Source: Streptomyces coeruleorubidus
Lineage (GTDB): Bacteria; Actinomycetota; Actinomycetes; Streptomycetales; Streptomycetaceae
Reading direction: 5' to 3'
DNA: 64,000 bases
NCBI RefSeq assembly: GCF_028885415.1
Contig: NZ_CP118527.1
Coordinates: 3,038,001 to 3,102,000 of the forward strand
Shown: positions 35,139-44,467 of the stretch, piece after piece
How positions within the stretch are numbered: the first letter of the stretch is position 1
How the letters are laid out: every line of letters starts with the position of its first letter
Notes under the pieces: model-generated
What the model was told of the DNA's origin: nothing
The model's input: only the letters and a program-made list of their open reading frames with translations
The model's database searches: none
Translations under genes and position numbers: made by a program

Positions 35139-36134
35139 ATGCGCCGTACTACCTCTCCTTTTTCCCTGGTCCTGCTGGGTCTCGGCACGTTCCTGCTGGT
35201 GCTGGCGCCACTGCTCGCCTGGTATGTGCAGCCGCGTGCCGCGGTGAACCCGATCGACATCGACACGACCGCCGTCTACACCGGCCGGGGCAGCGTCTTC
35301 GACACTGACCGGATCGAGACGGTGCCCGACCGGAAGATCACGGTGACCCAGCGGGTGCGGGGCAACGTCGAGGACAGCGAACGCAGCGGCAACGCCGTCT
35401 GGGACGTGACGACCACGGTCGACACCGACAAGTCGCTGCCGGCCGCCGACCCGCACGACGCGCTCGACTTCACACCGCACCGCTGGGTGATGGACCGCAG
35501 GACCACCCGGCCCGTGCACTGCTGCGGCGAGAAGCCGTACATCGAGGGCGAGGCCTATCTGAAGTTCCCCTTCGACGTGCAGAAACGCTCGTACCAGTGG
35601 TGGGACAACACCCTCGGCGACACGGTCGTGCTGCGCTACCGGGGCACCGAGAAGGTCCAGGGCTACACGGGCTACAAGTTCACCGGCTCCGTGCCGCCGA
35701 CCAGGACCGGCACGCGGATGGTGCCCGGCAGCCTCGTCGACCAGCCCGGCCGGCCGCAGGTACTGGCCGAGGAGTGGTACTCCAACCACGGCTTCGAGCT
35801 GGTCGTCGACCAGGCCACCGGCCGGGTGATCTATGCGCAGACCGGGCCGAAGCGGACGCTGCGGGCGCCGGGCGGGAAGAAGGACGCGGCGGTGCTGCTG
35901 GACAGCCGGAAGGTCGCGTTCACGACCGAGACGCAGCAGGAGGCCGTGCGGCAGGCGAAGCGGGACAGCGGCCAACTGCGCCTGGTGGGTACGACGTTGC
36001 CGATCGGGGCCGGTGTGGCGGGTGTGGTGCTCGCGGTGGTGGGTGGCGTTCTGGTGGCGCGTGGGCGGAAGGAGCCGGAGCAGCCCGCTCCGTCCGATAC
36101 GTCCAGTACGCCCCAGCCCACCCTCACGATGTGA
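35139..36134 (+). CDS. DUF3068 membrane-anchored secreted protein
   Basis: 331 residues with an N-terminal membrane segment (FSLVLLGLGTFLLVLAPLLAWYV), a large extracytoplasmic beta-rich region and a C-terminal membrane segment (IGAGVAGVVLAVVGGVLVARGRK). The DUF3068 family pattern is seen in AVNPIDIDTTAVYTGRGSVFDT, KITVTQRVRGN and RYRGTEKVQGYTGYKF. The family is found in actinobacteria, and some members have been linked to surface proteins. ATG 35139 has GGAG 7 bases upstream; the very long upstream frame is antisense shadow. It is divergent from the DUF2613/PucR pair. Confidence 0.88.
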   Translation: MRRTTSPFSLVLLGLGTFLLVLAPLLAWYVQPRAAVNPIDIDTTAVYTGRGSVFDTDRIETVPDRKITVTQRVRGNVEDSERSGNAVWDVTTTVDTDKSLPAADPHDALDFTPHRWVMDRRTTRPVHCCGEKPYIEGEAYLKFPFDVQKRSYQWWDNTLGDTVVLRYRGTEKVQGYTGYKFTGSVPPTRTGTRMVPGSLVDQPGRPQVLAEEWYSNHGFELVVDQATGRVIYAQTGPKRTLRAPGGKKDAAVLLDSRKVAFTTETQQEAVRQAKRDSGQLRLVGTTLPIGAGVAGVVLAVVGGVLVARGRKEPEQPAPSDTSSTPQPTLTM

Positions 36135-36341
36135 TGTGACGTCAGCTCTAACAAAGCCCGAAATTGTCACGCCGGTGAGTAGCCGTTGAGAACGTCCGGG
36201 CGAAAACTGTCCAACCCCACCCGAGCACAACCCGTCCACACTCCCCTCCCAGGAAGGGCTCAGGCCCCCCACAGCAAAACCCCCCAGAGCCGGACCTGCC
36301 CCCACGCTGAGTTCCGCACCCCGAGACGAGTTGGAGCACCC

Positions 36342-37493
36342 ATGCCCCAGCACGTGCCGTCCCAGCTGCGTGCCGCGTCCCCCAGCGCGCCGCAGCACCT
36401 TCCGGCGCTTCCCCCACATCCGCGCCGGATCGTCTTCCTAGCCCATCGCGATCTGGACAACCCGTCCGCCGGCGGCTCCGAGCTGCTGGTCGACAAGCTC
36501 GCCGACGGCCTGACCCGGCTCGGCCACCAGGTGACCCTGCTGTGCGGGGGCCCCGCGGCCTTCCGGGACTACCGGGTCGTGTCGGCGGGCGGCCCGTACG
36601 GGCACTACCTGCGCGCCCGGTCGGCCTTCGCCCGCCAGGTCGGCGACTGCGACCTGCTGGTCGAGGTGTGCAACGGCATGCCGTACCTGGCGCCGCTGTG
36701 GCATTCCGGGCCCACGCTGTGCCTGGTCAACCACGTCCATACCGACCTGTGGAAGATGCGCTTCGGCGGGCCGCTGGCACCGGCCGCGCGGATCGGCCGA
36801 AGACTCGAACACTGGGCCCTGACCGGGGCTCAGCAGCGGAGTCTGCTGGTCGCGGTCTCCTCCTCCACCGCCCACGCGCTGCGCGCGATCGGCGTCGAGC
36901 GGGACCGGATCCGGGTCGTGCACAACGGGGTCGAGGAGCCGGGGCCGCGGGCCGAGCGCTCCCCCGAGCCGTTGTTCGTCGCCGTCGGCCGGCTTGTCGA
37001 GTACAAGCGGATCGATCTGCTGCTGCGGTTGTGGGAGCGGGTGCGGCCCGTCACCGGCGGGCGGCTGGTCATCGTCGGGGACGGCCCCGAGCGAGGAAGA
37101 CTGGAGCAACTTGCCGGTCCTGGTGTGGAGTTCACCGGGTACGTGACGGAGGCGGAGAAGCATCGGCTGTTGTGCGCGGCCTGGTTGTTGCTGCATCCCT
37201 CGGCGGTGGAGGGATGGGGTCTGGTCGTGACGGAGGCCGCGGCGCGGGAGACGCCGGCCGTGGCGTTCGATGTGCCGGGGCTCAAGGACTCCGTGGTGGA
37301 TGGTGAGACCGGGGTTCTCGCGCGCGGTGAGTCTTCGTTCGCCGCTGCGTGGTGTGCGCTCGGCCTGTCCGGGTCGCGGCGGGAGTTGATGGGGAAGGCT
37401 GCTCGGGAGCGGGCGGCGCAGTTCCGGTGGGACCGGACCGTGCGGCAGTTTCGGGCGGTGGCCGCGGAGGCGGTGAGGGGCTGGGCCCCGTGA
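36342..37493 (+). CDS. glycosyltransferase family 4
   Basis: 383 residues with a GT-B fold. The N-terminal HRDLDNPSAGGSELLVDKLADGL is the acceptor-side loop typical of GT4. The C-terminal half has VAVGRLVEYKRIDLLLRLWERV, LVIVGDGPERGRLE and the E-x7-E segment SAVEGWGLVVTEAAARETPAVAFDVPG. It transfers a sugar from a nucleotide donor, in the cytoplasm. ATG 36342 follows GGAGCACCC; the upstream frame from 36186 gives an unstructured leader. It is the first gene of a nine-gene, mostly overlapping cluster. Confidence 0.92.
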   Translation: MPQHVPSQLRAASPSAPQHLPALPPHPRRIVFLAHRDLDNPSAGGSELLVDKLADGLTRLGHQVTLLCGGPAAFRDYRVVSAGGPYGHYLRARSAFARQVGDCDLLVEVCNGMPYLAPLWHSGPTLCLVNHVHTDLWKMRFGGPLAPAARIGRRLEHWALTGAQQRSLLVAVSSSTAHALRAIGVERDRIRVVHNGVEEPGPRAERSPEPLFVAVGRLVEYKRIDLLLRLWERVRPVTGGRLVIVGDGPERGRLEQLAGPGVEFTGYVTEAEKHRLLCAAWLLLHPSAVEGWGLVVTEAAARETPAVAFDVPGLKDSVVDGETGVLARGESSFAAAWCALGLSGSRRELMGKAARERAAQFRWDRTVRQFRAVAAEAVRGWAP

Positions 37494-38275
37494 TACCGCC
37501 CAAGCGCGCACGCGGCGGAGCCGCACAGGTCACAGCCCCGCGCCCCTATGGAAACGACCCCTCCTTACGACGGTCTCTTGCCCTGTTCCGCGCCTTTCTC
37601 CATGAACAGGACGATCCCGAGAGCTGCTACTCGCTGCTCGCCCGGGACGCCGTCGACCAAGTCGAGTCCTACGACGGGCCCGTCGCCGGGCGTACCGTCC
37701 TGGACGTAGGCGGCGGCAGCGGTTACTTCACCGAAGAGTTCCGGCGACGCGGGGCTCAGGCCTACCTGTTCGAGCCGGACATGGCCGAGCTGGGCGAGAA
37801 ACCGCCCGACTCCGCCGTCGTCGCCGACGGATACCTGCTGCCCCTGCGGGACGGCGTCGCGGACGTCACGTTCTCCTCCAACGTGCTGGAGCACGTGGCC
37901 GACCCGGAGACGTTCCTGAGTGAGCTGGCCAGGGTGACGCGGCCCGGCGGGCTGATCTACGTGTCGTTCACCAACTGGCTGTCGCCGTGGGGCGGGCACG
38001 AGTGGGCCCCGTGGCACTACTTCGGTGCCGAGCGGGCCCGGGCCCGCTATCTGCGGCGGACCGGCAGGCCCGCCAAGCACACGCTCGGCGAGAACCTGTT
38101 CGCGGTGCACATCGGATCCACCCTGCGGCAGGTGCGTGCCCGGGACGACGTCACGGTCGTCTCGGCGCGCTCCCGCTACTGGCCGTTCCTCGCGGAGGCC
38201 GTCGTCAAGGCGCCCGGCATCCGCGAGTTCGCCACCTGGAACCTTCTCCTCATCCTGCGGCGGTGCCCCACATGA
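37490..38275 (+). CDS. class I SAM-dependent methyltransferase
   Basis: 261 residues. Motif I is VLDVGGGSGYFTEEF, motif II ends in YLFEPDMAEL, and SSNVLEHVADPETFLSELARVTRPGGLIYVSF supplies motifs post-II and III. The GTG start overlaps the GT4 stop as GTGA. Residues about 5-20 (codons around 37505-37550) are encoded by a dispersed repeat with core CCCCGCGCCCCT, so the extreme N-terminus is not ancestral. The acceptor is unknown; context suggests sugar or lipid-linked sugar. Confidence 0.9.
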   Translation: MIPPKRARGGAAQVTAPRPYGNDPSLRRSLALFRAFLHEQDDPESCYSLLARDAVDQVESYDGPVAGRTVLDVGGGSGYFTEEFRRRGAQAYLFEPDMAELGEKPPDSAVVADGYLLPLRDGVADVTFSSNVLEHVADPETFLSELARVTRPGGLIYVSFTNWLSPWGGHEWAPWHYFGAERARARYLRRTGRPAKHTLGENLFAVHIGSTLRQVRARDDVTVVSARSRYWPFLAEAVVKAPGIREFATWNLLLILRRCPT

Positions 38276-41200
38276 CAACCACGGTCCAGGCTCCTCCACC
38301 GGCAGCCGTCCCCACCACCGCGACCGCGGCGGGTCCGCCCGAGGGCCCGCGGTCGCGGCGCTGGCTGCTGGGTTTCTGGGCCGTGGTGTTCGTGCTGTTC
38401 CTGGCGGTGCGACCGGGACGGCAGACCTTCGACACCAAGCTCGGTGTGACGGTCGACCCGGGTCAGTTCCTCGCCGACCTGGGGCAGTTGTGGCACGACC
38501 GGGCCGGATTCGGCGGGATCCAGGACCAGTACGTCGGCTATCTGTGGCCGATGCTGCCGTTCTACTGGCTGTGCGACCTCGTCCAACTGCCGGTGTGGCT
38601 GGCGGAGCGGCTGTGGATGTCGCTGATCGTGTCCGTCGCCTTCTGGGGTGCGCTGCGGCTGGCCGAGCGGTTGCGGGTGGGCAGTGGTGCCTCCCGGCTG
38701 CTGGGGGCCGTCGCGTATGCGCTGTGGCCGGTGTTCACCACCGTCATCGGTTCCACGTCGGCTGCCGCCCTGCCCGGCGCGTTCCTGCCGTGGGTGCTGC
38801 TGCCGCTGACGAACGAGCGGTACGCCGCCCGGGTCGCGGCCCTGCGCTCGGCGCTGCTGGTGCCGTTCATGGGCGGCGTGAACGCCTCGGCGACGCTGGC
38901 GTCCCTGCTGCCGGTCGGGCTGTATCTGCTGTCCCGGCCGCCCGGGCCACGGCAGCGCAAGCTGATCGCCTGGTGGGCTCCGGCCGTGATCGTCGTGACG
39001 GCCTGGTGGTGGGTGCCGCTGCTGCTGCTCGGGGTCTACGGCGAGAACTTCCTGCCCTATATAGAGACGTCCCAGACGACGACGGACACCATGTCGGCGA
39101 CCGAGGCGCTGCGCGGCGCCGGGAACTGGGTCGCCTATCTGCACTTCGGTGAGGCGTGGCTGCCCGCGGGGTGGGCCGTGGCCTCCTCCGTCGTCGTGAT
39201 CGTGTGCTCGGCGCTCGCGGCCGGGCTCGGTCTCGCCGGGCTCGCCCGGCGTGACATGCCCGAGCGGCGGTGGCTCGTGCTGACGGTGCTCGTCGCGGCG
39301 CTGGTGCTGCTCGCCGGGTACGGCGGGGCGTTCGGGGCGCCGTTCCACGGGGTCGCGCAGGGCTGGCTGGACGGGTGGCTGTCGCCGTTCCGGAACATCT
39401 ACAAGTTCCAGACGGGCCTGGCGCTGGCGTTCGTGCTGGGCCTGGCCCATCTGGTGGGTGTGGCCGCCGAGCCGCGCGGGGCCCGCCCGGTGCGCGGCCG
39501 GCGCTTCGCCCCCCTGGTCGCGGCGGTGCTGATCCTGCCGGGGCTGCTGTGGCCGTACCTCAACGGCTCGATCCTCAACCCGGGTTCCTTCCAGAAGCTC
39601 CCCACCTACTGGCAGGCCACGGCCGACTGGCTGGAGAAGTACTCGCCCGACTCGCGCGCCCTGGTCGTCCCGGCGACCGCCCACGGCGTCTACACCTGGG
39701 GCTCGCCCATCGACCAGCCGCTCGACGTGCTCGCCGAAACGCGGTGGGCGCAGCGCGACTACGTCCCCTTCGGCACGCCCGGCAACCGGCGCGCCATGGA
39801 CGCCGTCGAGCAGGCACTGCTGTCCGGTGCCGAAGTCCCCGGTCTCGCCGACTACTTGAGCCGGGCCGGGCTGTACTACGTCGTCGTACGCAATGATCTC
39901 GACCCGGACCAGATCGGCCATGTGCCGACCACGACCGTCAAGCGCACCCTCGAACAGTCGGGGTACGAGCGGGTGACGGGGCTGGGGCCGGTCATGACCG
40001 GCGGCCGGATCGCGCAGGACGCCCCGCTCCAGGTCGAGGGGCTGTATCCGCGGCAGCGGGCGGTGGAGATCTACCGGCCCGCCGGGGACGACGTGCTCCG
40101 GCCCGGGCAGGCGGGACTCATGCCGGTCTCCGACACGGCCGTGGTGTCCGGCGGCCCGGAGGCGCTGCTGCCGCTGGCGTCCCGGCTGCGCGGGCGGGCG
40201 ACCGTCCTGACCGGCGACAACCACCCGGGGCTCGGCACCCCTGCGGTGCAGGTGGTGGGCGACGGGATGCGGCGCGCCGACACCCGGTTCGGCGTGGTCA
40301 ACGCCGGTACGTCGTACACGTACACCCGCGACGAGCGCAACGCGCCCGACGCCCAGCAGGACCCGGGCGAGAAGCCGCGCCAGATCCTGCCGACCGAGGG
40401 CGCGGAGCGCCAGACGGTGGCCGAACTGCGCGGCGCCCGCTCGGTGACGGCCTCCTCGTACGGCAACTGGCTCTTCCACCTGCCGCAGTTCGACCCGGTG
40501 AACGCCTTCGACGGCAACCCGGACACCGCGTGGACGGAGGGCTCGCCGGACACGCCGGACGGGCAGTGGCTGCGCATCGGCTTCACCGGCTCCTACGACA
40601 TGCCGTCCTCCTTCAAGGTCACGCCGCTGCCGCAGGAGAGCGTGCGGGCGGCGGCGACGAAGGTGCGGGTGGAGACGGAGAAGGGCGCGCGGACGAGCTT
40701 CCTCCGGCCGAACGGCATGGCGCAGAGCGTCAAGGCGCCCGAGGGCGGCACGCGGTGGATGAAGCTGACGATCGTGGACTCGGTGGAGCGCCGGGCCGGG
40801 CTCACCGGCGCGGGCTTCTCCGAGATCGACCTGCCGGACGTGCAGGTGACGCGGCTGCTGCGGCTCCCGACGGACGCGGACGACGCGACATCGGACGCCA
40901 CACTCGTCTCCCTGCACCGGGCCTTGGACCCGACCGGCCTCTCCGCGACCGGCACCGAGGCCGGCCTGCACCGCCGCTTCACGACACCGGCCGCCGGGAC
41001 GTACGAGGTGACGGCGAGCGCGGTGCCGGTGCCGGGCGAGGAACTCGACCGGCTGCTGTACGAGGTCGCGCCCGAGCAGCAGTCCCGGATCGTCGCCACC
41101 GCCGACTCCACGGCGAGCCTCGGCGCGGGCCTCGCAGCACGCAACCTCACCGACGGCGACCTGACGACGGCGTGGATCGCGGGCGACCGGCCGACGATCC

Positions 41201-42450
41201 ACCTGAGCTGGGAGGGCAAGCAGCCGGTCGGCGAACTCGTCCTGGCCCCCGCGGGCGGCCTGTCCACCCGCGCCTCCCAGGTGCACATCAGCTCCCCGGA
41301 CGGCGCGACGATCGCCGGCGTCGACGAGAACGGCTGGGTCCGCTTCCCGCCGATCACCACGGACCGGCTCGACATCACGGTCACCGAGACCGCCCCGCTG
41401 ACCCTGCACAACCCGGTCGCCGACGAGAAGCTGCGCCTCCCGGTGGGCCTCACGGAGGCGTACATCCCCTCCCTCGACCAGTACCGCACCCCGCAGCCGG
41501 ACGGCACCCGCAAGTTCTCCCTGCCGTGCGGCAAGGGCCCCGACGTGGCGCTGGACGGCGAGCTGTACCAGACGAGCGCGAAGGGCACGGTGCGGGACCT
41601 GGTGGAGCGGCGGGGCGTGGAGGTGACGCTCTGCCAGGAGGGCCGGGGCGACGCCGAGGTGCGGCTGTCCTCGGGTGACCACCGTCTGGAGGGCGGCGAC
41701 GCGGGCCCGCTCGCGCTCACGGACGTGACCCTGACCCGCGGGACGGTCCCGGAGGCCGCCGTGGCCGGGCGTGAGCTGCGGGTGAGGGACTGGCTGGGCG
41801 ACCGGCGCGAAGTGGCGGTCGGCTCGGGCGCGGCCTCCTACCTGACGACGTACGAGAACTACAACGACGGCTGGAAGGCCACCCTCGACGGCAAGGAACT
41901 CGCCCCGCTGCGGCTGGACGGCTGGCAGCAGGGCTGGCGGATCCCGGCCGGGGCGGGCGGCACGGTCAAGCTGTCCTACGAACCGGCCACCACGTACGAC
42001 GCCGGGCTGATCGGCAGCGGCGTCGGTATCGCGGTGCTGCTGGGCCTGGCGCTCTGGCGCCGCAACGCCCCCAACCCCGACGCACCGCAACCGGCCCCGC
42101 CGCTGCCCGGCCTGTGGCTCGGCACGGTGGCGCTGACGCTGGTCGGGGCGGTGATCGCGGGCTGGCTCGCGCTGCTGGTCCCGGTTCTGGCGTTGCTCGC
42201 GGCCAGGCGGCACGCGCTGCTGGTGCCGATCGCGTTCGTGGCGCTGGCGGGAGCGGGGGTGGTTGCCGCGATCGGGGCCGGGGAACCGGTGGGCGCGGGC
42301 GAGGGAGCGTTCGGCCGTACGGCCCAACTGCTGGCGTTGATCGGCTTGTTCGCGGGCCTGGTGAGCCTGCGCGAGGGGCCCTCGTCCTCGGAGGCACCGA
42401 CCCGGCAGTTGCCCAGGACCACGGACACGGGGAAGGGCGAGCCCGCATGA
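38272..42450 (+). CDS. AftD-like alpha-(1->3)-arabinofuranosyltransferase family membrane protein
   Basis: 1392 residues. After a Pro/Ala-rich N-terminus comes a GT-C membrane domain with about 11-13 helices (residues 30-450). The first outer loop holds FDTKLGVTVDPGQFLADLGQLW and DQYVGYLWPMLPFYWL, as in DUF3367/AftD proteins. A large extracytoplasmic part follows, with F5/8-type carbohydrate-binding modules (FDGNPDTAWTEGSP near 745 and LTDGDLTTAWIAGDRP near 960). C-terminal helices close the protein. Mycobacterial AftD adds arabinofuranose from decaprenyl-phosphate-arabinose to cell-envelope glycans; the sugar used here is inferred only. It overlaps both neighbours as ATGA. Confidence 0.9.
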   Translation: MTTTVQAPPPAAVPTTATAAGPPEGPRSRRWLLGFWAVVFVLFLAVRPGRQTFDTKLGVTVDPGQFLADLGQLWHDRAGFGGIQDQYVGYLWPMLPFYWLCDLVQLPVWLAERLWMSLIVSVAFWGALRLAERLRVGSGASRLLGAVAYALWPVFTTVIGSTSAAALPGAFLPWVLLPLTNERYAARVAALRSALLVPFMGGVNASATLASLLPVGLYLLSRPPGPRQRKLIAWWAPAVIVVTAWWWVPLLLLGVYGENFLPYIETSQTTTDTMSATEALRGAGNWVAYLHFGEAWLPAGWAVASSVVVIVCSALAAGLGLAGLARRDMPERRWLVLTVLVAALVLLAGYGGAFGAPFHGVAQGWLDGWLSPFRNIYKFQTGLALAFVLGLAHLVGVAAEPRGARPVRGRRFAPLVAAVLILPGLLWPYLNGSILNPGSFQKLPTYWQATADWLEKYSPDSRALVVPATAHGVYTWGSPIDQPLDVLAETRWAQRDYVPFGTPGNRRAMDAVEQALLSGAEVPGLADYLSRAGLYYVVVRNDLDPDQIGHVPTTTVKRTLEQSGYERVTGLGPVMTGGRIAQDAPLQVEGLYPRQRAVEIYRPAGDDVLRPGQAGLMPVSDTAVVSGGPEALLPLASRLRGRATVLTGDNHPGLGTPAVQVVGDGMRRADTRFGVVNAGTSYTYTRDERNAPDAQQDPGEKPRQILPTEGAERQTVAELRGARSVTASSYGNWLFHLPQFDPVNAFDGNPDTAWTEGSPDTPDGQWLRIGFTGSYDMPSSFKVTPLPQESVRAAATKVRVETEKGARTSFLRPNGMAQSVKAPEGGTRWMKLTIVDSVERRAGLTGAGFSEIDLPDVQVTRLLRLPTDADDATSDATLVSLHRALDPTGLSATGTEAGLHRRFTTPAAGTYEVTASAVPVPGEELDRLLYEVAPEQQSRIVATADSTASLGAGLAARNLTDGDLTTAWIAGDRPTIHLSWEGKQPVGELVLAPAGGLSTRASQVHISSPDGATIAGVDENGWVRFPPITTDRLDITVTETAPLTLHNPVADEKLRLPVGLTEAYIPSLDQYRTPQPDGTRKFSLPCGKGPDVALDGELYQTSAKGTVRDLVERRGVEVTLCQEGRGDAEVRLSSGDHRLEGGDAGPLALTDVTLTRGTVPEAAVAGRELRVRDWLGDRREVAVGSGAASYLTTYENYNDGWKATLDGKELAPLRLDGWQQGWRIPAGAGGTVKLSYEPATTYDAGLIGSGVGIAVLLGLALWRRNAPNPDAPQPAPPLPGLWLGTVALTLVGAVIAGWLALLVPVLALLAARRHALLVPIAFVALAGAGVVAAIGAGEPVGAGEGAFGRTAQLLALIGLFAGLVSLREGPSSSEAPTRQLPRTTDTGKGEPA

Positions 42451-43730
42451 CGGCACCGGTACGCATCCCGTTCCCGGTGGTGGACGAGGTGTCCCGGCAC
42501 TGCCTCCAGGAGCAGGAACCGGAAACGGTCCACATCGAGGTCCACCTCCCCGGCCCCGTCGACCGGACCCGCCTGCGCAAGGCGTTCACGGAGGCACTGC
42601 ACCGGCATCCACGGATCCTGATGCGGGAGGCGAAAGGGCCGTGGTACCGGCGGCGCTACGAGTGGGAGCTGACGCCGGAGCCCGATGTGGAGGTGGTGAC
42701 CTTCGCCCCTCCGGGGCCGCGGGCGCTGCAGGACGCCAGGACGCGGGCCCTGACGGAGGCGCCACCGCTGTCGGTGTCCCCGCCGATACGGCTCGAAGTG
42801 GTGGACTCGGTCCTCTTCCTCACCATCAACCACACCGCCCTCGACGGCCCGGCCTGCCTCCGCATCCTGGCCACGGCCGCCGAACTCTACGGAGGGAGGG
42901 ACAACGCACCGGCGGCACCCCCGGTCCGCCCCGCAGAGCCCCGGCATGAACCCTCGGACACCCCCACCACCTGGTCACCCCCCGCACGGGTGGCGCCAGG
43001 CACCCCCGACCCCTCCCCCGGCAACGGCATGCTCGTCACCGAGCTCCCCCTCCCCCACCGCCCCAAGGGCTCCCCCTACACCGTCAACGACCAGCTCATG
43101 GTCACCACGGCCCTGACCATCGCCCACTGGAACAGGGAACACGGCACCCTCCCCCACTCTCGGCTTCGCTCGAGCGGGGGGACCCCCATCCGCCCCCTCC
43201 GCATCACCATGCCCGTGGACGACCGCCCCCGCGACACCACGATGCCCATCGGCAACGGCACCCGCCTGGTGGAAGTCCCCTTCGCCCCGGCCGAGTTGGA
43301 CCACCCGGACATGTCCGCCCTGCTCCGGCGCACCGCGGAGCGCACCCGGACGCTGAAGGCCCTCCCCCGCCCCCAACTGGGCCACGGCGCCGCCCTCCTC
43401 ACCGCGCCCTGGGCCCCCGTCGCCGCCCGCGCCGCCCTCACCCGCGCCCTGCGCCGGGCCGCCGCGCCCTGGACGTCGACCACCCTGCTCAGCAACATCG
43501 GCCGCATCCCGTACCCCCTGGACTTCGGGGAGGAGACGGGCCGCGCGCACGCGGTCTGGTTCTCGGCGCCGGCCCGGATGCCGCGCGGCCTCACCGTGAC
43601 CACCGCCTCCACCGCCGGCCGCCTCCACCTGGCCCTGCGCTGGTCCCGGGCCCTGCTCAGCCACGGCGACGGCGCCCACCTCCGCGACCTGTTCGAGCAC
43701 TATCTGCACACCACGGAGGTGACCCCGTGA
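42447..43730 (+). CDS. condensation-domain-like acyltransferase (PapA type)
   Basis: 427 residues resembling condensation/acyltransferase proteins of the CoA-dependent superfamily. The active-site motif is NHTALDGPA (family HHxxxDG, first His replaced by Asn). PYTVNDQLMVTTALTIAHWN and TTLLSNIGRIPYPLDFGEE are the floor-loop and latch regions. It may attach an acyl chain to the glycan made by the cluster. A dispersed repeat (43151-43190) is read in frame in the middle of the protein (residues about 236-248). ATG 42447 overlaps the AftD-like stop. Confidence 0.82.
   Translation: MTAPVRIPFPVVDEVSRHCLQEQEPETVHIEVHLPGPVDRTRLRKAFTEALHRHPRILMREAKGPWYRRRYEWELTPEPDVEVVTFAPPGPRALQDARTRALTEAPPLSVSPPIRLEVVDSVLFLTINHTALDGPACLRILATAAELYGGRDNAPAAPPVRPAEPRHEPSDTPTTWSPPARVAPGTPDPSPGNGMLVTELPLPHRPKGSPYTVNDQLMVTTALTIAHWNREHGTLPHSRLRSSGGTPIRPLRITMPVDDRPRDTTMPIGNGTRLVEVPFAPAELDHPDMSALLRRTAERTRTLKALPRPQLGHGAALLTAPWAPVAARAALTRALRRAAAPWTSTTLLSNIGRIPYPLDFGEETGRAHAVWFSAPARMPRGLTVTTASTAGRLHLALRWSRALLSHGDGAHLRDLFEHYLHTTEVTP
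43151..43190. repeat. dispersed C5/G6 hairpin repeat inside condensation-like gene
   Basis: CCCCC, then ACTCTCGGCTTCGCTCGAGC, then GGGGGG and ACCCCCATC. From general knowledge this exact type of element is very common between Streptomyces genes. Here it is translated as HSRLRSSGGTPI within the acyltransferase. Confidence 0.7.
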
Positions 43731-44464
43731 CGAGCGTCCCCGCCCGGCCCCCTGAGTTGCGTGACTTCTACGAGAACCCGGCCGTCCCCGTCGCCTCCGG
43801 CACCCCGCGCAGCGTCCGCCAGGCCCGCATGCTGGCCGCGGCCCTCGGACCGGCCACCACCGGTCACGCACAGACAGTCCTCGACATCGGCTGCGGCGAC
43901 GGCACGGCCGCCGCCACCGCCGCGCCCTTCCTGCCCGGCCACCGCGTCATCGGCGTTGACTGGTCCCAGGACGCCCTCAGGCGCGCCCGCACCCGCATCC
44001 CGTACGCGGTCCGCGGCGAACTCACCGGCGGCGGGCTGCCGTTCGCGCCGGAGTCGGCCGACGCCGTGCTGTTCAGCGAGGTGATCGAGCATCTCGTCGA
44101 CCCGGACGCGGCGCTCGACGAGATCCGCAGGATCCTGCGGCCCGGCGGGCATCTGATGCTGTCCACGCCGAACCTGGCCGCCTGGTACAACCGCGCGTTG
44201 CTGCTCGCCGGCGTCCAGCCGGTCTTCTCGGAGGTCAGCCTGCGCGGCATCCACGGCCGCCCGGGCCGGGAGGTCGTAGGACATCTGCGCCTCTACACCG
44301 CCCGCGCGCTGCGGGAGTTCGTCGCCGCGTCCGGGTTCACGGTCGTGACGCTCGAAGGCGCTCCCTTCCACGGCGTACCGCGCCCGCTGCGGCCGCTGGA
44401 CCGGCTGGCCTGCGCCCGGCCGCAGCTCGCGTCGATCCTGCTGCTGCACGCCAGGAGGACGTAG
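43727..44464 (+). CDS. class I SAM-dependent methyltransferase
   Basis: 245 residues. Motif I is VLDIGCGDGTAAATAAPFLPGHRVIGVDWS. The segment DAVLFSEVIEHLVDPDAALDEIRRILRPGGHLMLSTPNL is typical of ubiquinone/menaquinone-type C- and O-methyltransferases. The GTG start overlaps the preceding stop as GTGA. It is the second methyltransferase of the cluster. The substrate is unknown. Confidence 0.9.
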   Translation: MTSVPARPPELRDFYENPAVPVASGTPRSVRQARMLAAALGPATTGHAQTVLDIGCGDGTAAATAAPFLPGHRVIGVDWSQDALRRARTRIPYAVRGELTGGGLPFAPESADAVLFSEVIEHLVDPDAALDEIRRILRPGGHLMLSTPNLAAWYNRALLLAGVQPVFSEVSLRGIHGRPGREVVGHLRLYTARALREFVAASGFTVVTLEGAPFHGVPRPLRPLDRLACARPQLASILLLHARRT

Positions 44465-44467
44465 CCC

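Noticed and set aside
38176..42456. 1426-residue minus-strand open frame opposite the AftD-like gene
   Set aside because: It is a GC-bias shadow, with Arg/Pro/Gln/His-rich composition, no family similarity, and a recognised protein on the other strand.
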